Source: Megaustenia siamemsis
Taxonomy: Eukaryota > Mollusca > Gastropoda > Stylommatophora > Ariophantidae
NCBI GenBank assembly: GCA_032433765.1
Contig: JAVIAB010000124.1
Location: forward strand, 79,521,465 to 79,585,464
Direction: 5' to 3'
DNA: 64,000 nt
Position numbers and translations under genes: made by a program. Below, in pieces: positions 33,109 to 42,000 of this stretch; within the stretch, counting starts at the first letter, position 1; each line of letters starts with the position of its first letter. The notes beneath the pieces were generated by a model, which was not told the DNA's origin, did no database searches, and saw nothing but the letters and a program-made list of their open reading frames with translations.

Positions 33109-33479
33109 GGGGAGCGGAAGCGCCTGCGACCTGCAGTCGCAATAGCAGGGTCGGCGCACCATCAGCTCACCAAGACCTAGCAGTTCTACCTCCTCGTGGT
33201 CTCCCTGGTAACAGTCTGCGTCAAAACAGATTGGCTAACAGAAGCTAGCATCGACGTGTTCCCTGTAGTGGTGGCTGTTATTGATATAGAGGATCTAGTA
33301 TTGCAGTACCTCTGGGCTGGACTAGTAATTTCCCAGCATAGCCTGGGATAGACGAACTCCAACCTCTCCAGTAAGAGCCGGGAATGTCAAGAAAGCCATT
33401 ACGGCCCACCAAATCGTATGAGTCAAAGGGTAAACTGCCCGCATCAATTCGTTGCAATCCGTCAACAATAGCAACAACA
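33109..33479 (+). mobile_element. 371-bp retroposon with perfect 14-bp TSD and CAA-type tail
   Basis: ACCAGGCATTTCTA occurs at 33,095-33,108 and 33,480-33,493. The insert starts GGGGAGCGGAAGCGCCTGCG, is markedly GC-richer than its surroundings and ends CAACAATAGCAACAACAA. A long perfect TSD with a CAA-repeat tail indicates recent target-primed insertion of a SINE or of a truncated LINE 3' end. No coding frame or tRNA boxes were recognised. Confidence 0.8.
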
Positions 33480-33625
33480 ACCAGGCATTTCTAAAGTAAA
33501 ATTATATCTGTAAGAATACAAATAAATCGAAAAGAATAAACGAAAATTGTGGATTCAAATTTCACGGGTGTACCAACTCCACCAAATTGTAAGCAGGTTT
33601 TCATGTCCAACTTTAGGGCATACTA

Positions 33626-33710
33626 TAGCTTGTTTCATAAGTCGTGCCCAACTTTAAAAATCAATATCTTTTAAACCGCTTTTTGTAATTTTTTCAAAAT
33701 TTGCATGTAT
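33626..33710 (+). repeat. Left terminal inverted repeat of the transposon
   Basis: About 85 bp, pairing imperfectly with 35,645-35,730. Confidence 0.8.
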
Positions 33711-33998
33711 AGTTATAATGATTAGAACCCAACAGGGAATTAATTTCATTAAAAACAAACATTTGGTTATTATTATTGCTTATTTGATTTATATAAATTT
33801 ATAACGACCCATTGATGTAGTCAAAACTTAGTGTTTACAGTATTTAAGTTAAAAATAGCGATTACAAATCCATACACACGTTTTTGCACGCTTTCCGCGT
33901 GAGTTTCTGACACAATTAGACACTTGTAGTAAACATGAGACATTGTGTGTTCCATTTCCGTTAATTCAGCGGCGTAACGTGGAACAATAACATTTATC

Positions 33999-35237
33999 AT
34001 GAGTCTTAAAATGAAATTCTGCAGTTTACAAAACATTGCAATAAAAATGTATGACTATTTTTGCAAAGAGGCTAAACGAGGAAGATTATTTCATTCTTTA
34101 GAAAACCCTGAGAATAGGACAAGACACATTTTGGATTTATCTAAACGGTCATTTAATCGCTGGATTCAAGCACGTGACCGTCAATGTTCCAAATATACAA
34201 AATCACAAGGAAGAGCAAAAATGTTGGAGAATTTCGACAGTGAACTTATTAGAAGTGAAATTCGCAAAATGTTGGGTATGAATGAAACTGTTACAATAAG
34301 AAAATTAAAAGTATCGCTGAAAAAGAACAACAGTATTGAAATATCAAAGTCTACATTATGGAGGAATGTGAGAGCTGCAGGCTTTACATTCAGAAAGTAT
34401 TTCAATGGACGAAACATCATCTGTGAGAAGCCACATATAGTAGTCATGAGAAGCAAGTACTTACGTGAAGTAAAAGAGGTGCGCAAGCAAGGTTATGATA
34501 TTGTGTACTTGGATGAAACATGGATCAATGCTCACCACACTAACCAAAGGGAATGGCAGTCATCAGATGGAAAGATTAAGAGATTAATACCTAGCAGCAA
34601 GGGACAGCGCTTGATAATTGCTCATGCAGGTAGTCGACAACATGGACTAATACAGAATGCAGAGCTCATTTTTCTTTCAAAATCCATAGACAATCGGGAT
34701 TATCACTCTGAGATGAATGGTCACATATTTAGACATTGGATTGAAAATTCTGTTCTCCCAGAACTAGATCGACCATCTTGCCTAATAATGAACAATGCAG
34801 CGTACCACAACATTGTTGCACTTGAAGATAAAGTCCCGACGTCATCCAGTACAAAAGATGCTATTAAGATATGGCTCATAAAGGAGCACATACAATGTAA
34901 TAACATGTACTTAAAACCTAAATTACTATCTCTAGTAAAGCAAAAACAGAGGACAAAGATTTTTCAAATAGATAAGATTATCCAAGAGCACGGTCATATA
35001 AGTTTGAGGCTGCCACCTTACCATGTTCATTTAAATCCAATAGAACTAATCTGGGCAAAATTAAAAGGACAAGTGGCAGATGAAAATACAACATTCAAAA
35101 TATGCGATGTAAAGACTCTTGCTAATCTCGCTTTATTAAATATAGACAAAGATTATTGGGCTAAATGTGAAGACCACGTCTTAAAACAGGAAGAGGAATA
35201 TTGGAAAAATGATGGTTTGTGGAATGTTCAACCCTAA
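33999..35237 (+). CDS. DDE transposase, 412 aa, second catalytic Asp replaced by Asn
   Basis: Cut-and-paste transposase of the IS630-Tc1-mariner (DDE_3) group. N-terminal DNA-binding part: about residues 1-130, with helix-turn-helix-like segments (LDLSKRSFNRWIQARD; VTIRKLKVSLKKNN; ISKSTLWRNVRAAGFTFRKY). Core: YLDETWINAHH gives D172; LIMNNAAYH has N265 where the family has Asp (AAC at 34,791); LPPYHVHLNPIELIWAKLKG gives E349. Second position to Glu spans 83 residues, far above the 34-41 of typical Tc1/mariner. The extra part (about 275-330) contains PTSSSTKDAIKIWL and FQIDKIIQEHG. The frame is otherwise intact between inverted repeats. The D-to-N change should abolish catalysis. The start MSLKM is equivalent to MGIKV in the second copy. 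The spacing is close to a family I recall being called Sailor (DD82E), but this needs confirming. Confidence 0.9.
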   Translation: MSLKMKFCSLQNIAIKMYDYFCKEAKRGRLFHSLENPENRTRHILDLSKRSFNRWIQARDRQCSKYTKSQGRAKMLENFDSELIRSEIRKMLGMNETVTIRKLKVSLKKNNSIEISKSTLWRNVRAAGFTFRKYFNGRNIICEKPHIVVMRSKYLREVKEVRKQGYDIVYLDETWINAHHTNQREWQSSDGKIKRLIPSSKGQRLIIAHAGSRQHGLIQNAELIFLSKSIDNRDYHSEMNGHIFRHWIENSVLPELDRPSCLIMNNAAYHNIVALEDKVPTSSSTKDAIKIWLIKEHIQCNNMYLKPKLLSLVKQKQRTKIFQIDKIIQEHGHISLRLPPYHVHLNPIELIWAKLKGQVADENTTFKICDVKTLANLALLNIDKDYWAKCEDHVLKQEEEYWKNDGLWNVQP

Positions 35238-35644
35238 ACAGTTATTAATCTTTTAGACTCGTCTGATTCAGAATGAAAGTATATAGCCCCCACAATGTTG
35301 GCCCCTATATTACCTTAAATTATTTCAACAAACGGTCCTTTTCAGGACCACACAACTATGAAAATTGGACATACAGGTATACCTTGATATTATTATCGTC
35401 CGTCCTCGAACTGAGCAGACAATAATTCTCCTGGTGTTTTGTTTTATCCAGTTATTTCCCCATTACGGCCACGCCTTTACCTAGTGAAAATTAATCGTAG
35501 AGCAGCAACTACGGTAATTTCTATTCTTTAGGGCTTCACAATTTACAATTTTGACAAACATCAAAGAAATATCGCCGCTTTAAGAAAACTGCAGCTGCAA
35601 TATATTTGTTAAATATACATTTAAAGGGTCTTTTGCATTCTAAT

Positions 35645-35730
35645 AACATTTGTAAAATTTCAAAAGTATTTAACAAACGGTTAGACAGTAATAGCATTTT
35701 GAAGTTGGGCATATGTTTTGAAACGAGCTA
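35645..35730 (-). repeat. Right terminal inverted repeat of the transposon
   Basis: Inverts to TAGCTCGTTTCAAAACATAT then GCCCAACTTCAAAATG. It ends 50 bp before the 21-bp minisatellite. Confidence 0.8.
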
Positions 35731-35782
35731 TAATGGTGGCCACGCTAGCTGGGTAGATAACGAAAACCATTAAAATATACAG

Positions 35783-37531
35783 TCGGCGTTGTTCACAGTC
35801 ATCGACGTTGTTCACACAGTTATCGGCGTTGTTCACACAGTCGTCGGCGTTGTTCACACAGTCATCGACGTTGTTCACACAGTCATTGACGTTGTTCACA
35901 CAGTTATCGGCGTTGATCACACAGTCCATGACGTTGTTCACACAGTCATCAGCGTTGTTCACACAGTCATCGGCATTGTAAACACAGTCATCGGCGTTGT
36001 TCACACAGTCATCGGCGTTGTTCACACAGCCATCGACGTTGTTAACACAGTCATCGGCGTTGTTCACACAGTTATCGGCGTTGTTCACACAGTTATCGGC
36101 GTTGTTCACACAGCCATCGGCGTTGTTCACACAGTTATCCACGTTGTTAACATAGTTATCGGTGTTGTTCACACAGTTATCCACGTTGTTCACACAATTT
36201 TTCACGTTGTTAACACAGTCATCGGCGTTATTCACACAGTCATCGACGTTGTTCACACAGTTATTCACGTTATTCACACAGTCATCGACGTTGTTCACAG
36301 AGCCTTCGGCGTTTTTCACACAGTTATCGACGTTGTTCACACAGACATAGGCGTTGTTCACGTTGTTATCGACGTTGTTCATAGAGTTTTCGGCGTTGTT
36401 CACACAGTTATCGGCGTTGTTCATACAGTTATCGGCGTTGTTCACACAGTTATCGGCGTTGTTCATATAGTCATCGGCGTTGTTCACACAGTTATCGGCG
36501 TTGTTCACACAGTTATCGGCGTTGTTCATATAGTCATAGGCGTTGTTCACACAGTTTTCCACGTTGGTCACACAGTCATCCACGTTGTTCAAACAGCTAT
36601 CGACGTTGTTCACACAGTTATCGGCGTTGTTCAAACAGCCATCGGCGTTGTTCACACAGACATCCACGTTGTTCACACAGTTATCGGCGTTGTTTACACA
36701 GTTATCGGCGTTGTTCATACAGTTATCGGCGTTGTTCACATAGTTATCGACGTTGTTCACACAGCCATCAGCGTTGTTCACACAGACATCCACGTTGTTC
36801 ATAGAGTTATCGGCGTTGTTCACACAGTTATCGGCGTTGTTCACACAGTTATCGACATTGTTCACACAGTTATCGGCGTTGTTCACACAGACATCCACGT
36901 TGTTCACGTAGTTATCGACGTTGTTCATAGAGTTTTCGGCGTTGTTCACACAGTTATCGGCGTTGATCACACAGTCATCGACGTTTTTCACACAGATATC
37001 CACGTTGTTCACACAGATATCCACGTTGTTCACACAGATATTTACGTTGTTCACACAGCCATTGGCGTTGTTCACACAGTTATCGGCGTTGTTCACACAG
37101 TTATCGGCGTTGTTCACACAGACATCCACGTTGTTCACGTAGTTATCGACGTTGTTCATAGAGTTTTCGGCGTTGTTCACACAGTTATCGGCGTTGATCA
37201 CACAGTCATCGACGTTTTTCACACAGATATCCACGTTGTTCACACAGATATCCACGTTGTTCACACAGATATTCACGTTGTTCACACAGCCATTGGCGTT
37301 GTTCACACAGTTATCGGCGTTGTTCACACAGTCATCGGCGTTGTTCACACAGCCATCGACGTTGTTCACACAGTTATCGGCGCTGTTCACACAGCCATCG
37401 ACGTTGTTCACACAGCCATCGGCGTTGTTCACACAGCCATCGGCGTTGTTCACACAGTCATCGGCGTTGTTCACACAGCCATCGGCGTTGTTCACATAGT
37501 CATCGGCGTTGTTCACACAGTTATAACAATC
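35783..37531. repeat. 21-bp minisatellite, about 83 copies, with 231-bp higher-order repeat
   Basis: The unit is close to GTTGTTCACACAGTTATCGGC. Because 21 is a multiple of three, both strands stay open for over 650 codons (complement: cycles of CVNNADN; + strand: HTVIGVV). A block starting near ACATCCACGTTGTTCACGTA recurs at 36,891 and 37,122, exactly 11 units apart, so a segment was duplicated. The complement frame starts outside the array (37,657) and runs out of it into the transposon end, and neither end resembles a known protein, so I do not call a gene. Confidence 0.95.
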
Positions 37532-37811
37532 ACAATGTTCCTTCATGCATTGAAGAAAAACCACAGAATTAAAAATATCACTTCCACAGTGACATCTCAT
37601 ATCTTTTTCATTTCTGTCCAACTTTTTTTGTCCCACTCGAAGCAACGACCCACGCACGTATTTTTAAACGCTCTAACACTATGCTTCTATCTCACAAAAG
37701 AAAATATCACACAGAACTTCCATGTCGCGGTCGGTAGGCAGGTTGGGTACTTTTATTGAACAGCAAGGTCTTATCCGGCTATACTGATCATGATGCTGTA
37801 GAAGCTGATTT

Positions 37812-38043
37812 CTATCTATCTATTGTCCTTTCGAGCCGAAGACGGCACATAGGGCAGAACCACAATCTCAAAAATAGAAACCTTGCGTGCCAAAATGGCA
37901 CATATTGCAGAGATCACTGCTTCTAAAATCTATGGTCTGTTTCCATAACAATGCTTTTTACAATGACAGCTTGTCAAGCCATCGATTAACCTCCTTAGTC
38001 GCCTCATACGACATGCCTGGAAGGTCACAGTGTCACTGGATAT
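37812..38043 (-). mobile_element. SINE-like repeat with LINE-type tail (copy 1)
   Basis: In reverse complement: GTGACACTGTGACCTTCCAG, CGACTAAGGAGGTTAATCGA, GGCTTGACAAGCTGTCATTG, then CCCTATGTGCCGTCTTCGGC, CTCGAAAGGACAATAGATAG. The last 40 or so bases match the tail of LINE L2w at 11,616 and 51,860. A second copy is at 57,219-57,449. Confidence 0.8.
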
Positions 38044-38065
38044 AAAAAAAAATAATCCATCGGTT

Positions 38066-39076
38066 GGACTTCCGTTTCAAAATGGTGTAACGTTTCACGT
38101 TCTCTCGATCGTTGCAGAAAATGCATCTGGGGTTTGGTTAACTTCGGCTCTCTGATGCAATTTTCTGTGTTGAAATCAAAATGATGTTCTACTTAGCAAA
38201 TCTGCGCCGACGAAGTGGACACATCTGCGCCGACGAAGTGGACAAATCTGCGCCGCCGAGTACACATAGCAATGTTCCTTTTTGACAAGTCAAGTATTGT
38301 AAAAGCGACCTTCATTGTCTAGTGTTGACATGCGGTTTACGTCACATTGAGTGCTGTTCACTGGCCGACGTTGGAATTGTTTGATGCAAGTTATTTACAT
38401 GCTGAAACGCATTAATGTGGGCTGCTCCAGTAAGTCGACCGAAAATTTTCCTCTTTGGGGAATTAGCACCGTGTTTCGTTCGTTGTACGCTAACCGCAGG
38501 GTCTGTTGTTTGATGTGTGACGGGGATAATTCGACGACTAACTGTGTGTTTATATGTTCGGTTGCAGTCAAGAACGATGTCCTAACATTATCAAGCGCTA
38601 TACATTTTTTTTGCTCAATATGACGATCATCATTTTCGGGAGCACGTGAACTTTCGGTATATGGTGGATAGGAGGCAGGAACCATTGAAGGCTATGTCTG
38701 AAAAGTGTTCCTTGTTGCAGTTTCCTCATATTCCAAGTCCGGTTTGTTGCAGGAGCTACTGAGTTAAGTGTTCTGTACACACCGTGAGCTGTGTGCCTCA
38801 TCCGTTTTGATCATGTTTCGATATTCCAATTATTTACGATGAATGATGATATCGTATGACAGGGAACAGTTGGCTGTATTCACTTTCTGCACGGTTTCGC
38901 CTTACGTCTTTTGGCGTTTGCTGAGACTGCTACGATGGGGATAACAGTTACCTTTCTTTGTTTGGGAGATGAGATAGTAATTTGGATGATTCCACTGGCA
39001 CGGGCGGTTGAGCGATTATGGGTTTTAATTCGTTTGCAGTGATACCAAGGCCTTCCATAACCAATAACCAATGACC
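38066..39076 (+). mobile_element. Element X, copy 3, with 12-bp TSD
   Basis: Starts GGACTTCCGTTTCAAAATGG and ends GCCTTCCATAACCAATAACC plus an ATGACC tail. AATCCATCGGTT (38,054-38,065) and AATCCATCAGTT (39,077-39,088) are a near-perfect TSD. Intact micro-ORF at 38,661-38,762 (MVDRRQEPLKAMSEKCSLLQ, FPHIPSPVCCRSY, stop). Opposite-strand frame on the complement of 38,880-39,137 ends VSANAKRRKAKPCRK. A 23-bp segment with CTGCGCCGACGAAGTGGAC is tandemly repeated at about 38,193-38,262. Confidence 0.85.
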
Positions 39077-39109
39077 AATCCATCAGTTTCTTCAGAGATA
39101 AGTTGTGCA

Positions 39110-39600
39110 GTTGACTCGGACGTTTTATCATCATCAAGTACCATGCTTACTGGCTAGGTGATCATGTCTCTCCACAACTTTCTATCTCGTCAGTTATTTA
39201 TCATTTCTGTTGTTGACCTTCTACCAAGCCATTCTCTTAAGTTGTCTTGTATCCTTTCTCTTTGCTTCACTCAATCTCTCTGTCCCTCAATTTTCCCAGT
39301 TATTACAATATATTTCAGCTGTTCCATTCATTACGTAGCCAAAAAATGATGATTGTTTCTTCCTAATATTTGAAATTAGCTTTCTTTTTGCTTTAGCCTT
39401 TTTCGGAACATTTTCATTACTCTTCTTAGCTGTCCATGATACTCTCAACATTCTTCTGTAAAACCACATCACTACAACCTTCAGTGATTTTCTTGTATGT
39501 TATCCTATTGTCCATGATTCACATCCATATGTTAAGACTGACTGTACATAACATTTCAGAACTCTTTATGTCAAAAATGGATTGCACAATATCTTCCTCA
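39110..39600 (-). mobile_element. LINE (L1w) 3' fragment
   Basis: The complement reads MWFYRRMLRVSWTAKKSNEN, VPKKAKAKRKLISNIRKKQS, FFGYVMNGTAEI. The 3' end bears GATGATGAT (TCATCATC near 39,128). It follows element X directly. Confidence 0.75.
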
Positions 39601-39691
39601 TTTTTTTAAAGCTGCTTTCGGGCAGTTTACAAAAGTATAATAGGCATATATAACGATTTATTCTGATTTCTTGTGATGAATAAGAATATAG

Positions 39692-39925
39692 TATGAAGAA
39701 GGACAATTCAGCTGTGTTCACTTTCGGTGCCGCTTGGTCATATGTCTTTTGACGAGTGCTGTAGCTGCTATGAAGAGGACTGCAGCTGCCTTTCTTTGTT
39801 TGGATCCTACAATGAGATGTGATGTTAATTTGGATGATTCCACTGACAAGGGCTGTTGAGCAATTATTGGTTTTAATTCGTTTGCAGTGATACCGGGGCC
39901 TTCGACTAACCATAACCATAATGGT
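39692..39925 (+). mobile_element. Element X, 5'-truncated copy
   Basis: Matches only the last 220 bp: TTCAGCTGTGTTCACTTTCG, TTTCTTTGTTTGGATCC, TTCGTTTGCAGTGATACCGG, GGCCTTCGACTAACCATAAC. More diverged than copies 1-3. Confidence 0.7.
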
Positions 39926-39964
39926 TAGCTGAACCACAGAGGAGGCCAAATGTGCAGTTTTGTG

Positions 39965-40376
39965 TAGTAAGCAATGTTTGGGCTCAACAATGTAGCCTAT
40001 ATGGTAAGCAATGTTTGAGCTCAACACATGTAGCCTATATGGTAAGCAATGTTTGGGCTCAACAATGTAGCCTATATGGTAAGCAATGTTTGGGCTCAAC
40101 AATGTAGCCTATATGGTAAGCAATTTTTGGGCTCAACAATGTAGCCTATATGGTAAGCAATTTTTGGGCTCAACAATGTAGACTATATGGTAAGCAATGT
40201 TTGGGCTCAACAATGTAGCCTATATGGTAAGCAATGTTTGGGCTCAACAATGTAGCCTATATGGTAAGCAATGTTTGGGCTCAACAATGTAGCCTATATG
40301 GTAAGCAATGTTTGGGCTCAACAATGTAGCCTATATGGTAAGCAATGTTTGGGCTCAACAATGTAGCCTATATGGT
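39965..40376. repeat. 37-bp tandem repeat, 11 copies
   Basis: Unit GTAAGCAATGTTTGGGCTCA plus ACAATGTAGCCTATATG. Copies are almost identical, with only GTTT/TTTT variation and one three-base variant, so the array is young or homogenised. A 37-bp period does not preserve a frame. Confidence 0.95.
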
Positions 40377-42000
40377 AGAGAAGACGAAAACTTGTGATGT
40401 ATAATTGTTGCAATTTCTCCGATCTACTGCTGACTATGTTGATCTTTGTTTACCTTGCACCATCAATAAACAAACATAAAGAAAGAGTCTATTTTATGAC
40501 CGGGTGTTTCTCCTTGATCTTCTTTCATTATGAAAGTAGCCTGTTTATTTCACGAAATATCGTTCTTTGAACTGGATAATTTGAATGCGTCTCTTTGAGT
40601 AGTTGTGTGGCCTGTTCCAGTGAGCGAGATATCTAGGGTATATCTCTTTTAAATGTGTATTTTCTCAGTCTTCAAGTAATCCATCAATGTTCTGTCAAGG
40701 CTATCGTGGCTTCACCTGTAATGTTAGACTAGTTTTCTGCTATTTTTAGATACTTTTACTGTTTCCTTTACCTTTCATGAATATCTGACATATTCTACAG
40801 CAGCATTTCAGTTTCAATGATGAAATAAGCTATAGCCAAGATTCTGTACTCAGAAGTTCCATTTGAAAAGAAAAAAGCACGTCCTGAATAGACTCAGCTT
40901 GATAAAGCAGTTGGTATTTTGCCACATTGTATTGCGATTCGTATATTTCATTTTTGTTGGTCTCTGTGAAGCAATTATCAATCTATGTTTCAACATCTTC
41001 AGAGTTGGTTTTGAGTGACTAGAAATGCCAACCTGTTGACAACTTCCACAGTGATGTTCATTTAAGGTAATCGTCACTTACCTAACACTCATTACAAATC
41101 AAAATAAAATGTCTGATTTCAATTACTGACTCATCTTATCAACATTTAAAAATAAATTATAATTAAATATGGTCTTTAACCGACCAGAAAGCTCCATATG
41201 TGTCGCTTGGATACACAGTTCCACTGCGTCCTGACTGCATAACGTCACCGATAACCGCTCCTTTCATAAATTCTCAGCTGAAGCTTGTCCAGAGACGTCA
41301 CGTACCTGTCTCTTGAGTGTATTTAGAGCTATAAAAATATAGATATGTATTCTTGTTTGCTTTCTTCTCTTTGTGTTTTATTTCGTGTAACATCTCTCCA
41401 ATTTATGGTTAAGAATTTTCTGACGCATTTATTTCCAGAAATTGGCGAACGAAAGATAGATATATTTCTAAAGACAATTTGTCAGTTTTCTAGAACTGTG
41501 TGTGCATTTACAGCTACCTTGTATTTGTGTTAGCACTGGTATTACACAAGAGCTGAAGTCTGGTCTTCAAAGACTTGTAAAATTTGTTAAAGACATTTGA
41601 TGCCAACGAAATACAAGTTATAATGTCAGTTGTGTTTCCATCCCGTGAAATGGATACATTTTTTGTATAAGCTTTTATGATAGTTTTATGTCGTTGGTTG
41701 TATCGGTAAAATCTGAGTTTTGTAATTTCCACGTCTATCTGGAAGCCCATTTGCCATGTAAAGTGATGGAGTCGACCCAATTTATCTTCAGCGTCTGAGA
41801 CTGGTGCTGTGTTGATGCAAATTTGACATTTTAGCTAGAATTATCGGCACGTTGGACCATCTATGGGTGAACATTTCATCAGACTATTACATTCTTCTTA
41901 TTCTTAAAGAATAATTTAGAAAAAAAATTGATATTCCTTGTGAGCGATTTCCATTTGCGACAATACACAACAAATGTGAATTTTCTTTTCTACTTATTTT
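40377..42000. other. Stretch without a supported gene
   Basis: GAGCTATAAAAATATAGA near 41,327 looks like a TATA box, but the frame downstream (41,345-41,533, 62 codons) has no domain. Nothing else recognised. Confidence 0.35.

Larger units (their letters stand above)
33626..35730 (+). mobile_element. Complete Tc1/mariner-superfamily transposon with long D-E spacing
   Basis: A 2,105-bp element with imperfect terminal inverted repeats of about 85 bp: TAGCTTGTTTCATAAGTCGT on the left and, inverted, TAGCTCGTTTCAAAACATAT on the right; both continue with GCCCAACTT and a poorly conserved AT-rich part, then AAAATTT/GAAATTT. TA flanks both ends (33,624-33,625 and 35,731-35,732), the TSD of IS630-Tc1-mariner elements. 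It carries one transposase frame, 33,999-35,237. A relative begins at 62,473. Confidence 0.88.

Noticed and set aside
35681..37759. ORFs of 658 and 656 codons on both strands
   Set aside because: They are the translation of a 21-bp repeat, run into a transposon end on one side, and have no start context or domain. Kept as a repeat with a finding.
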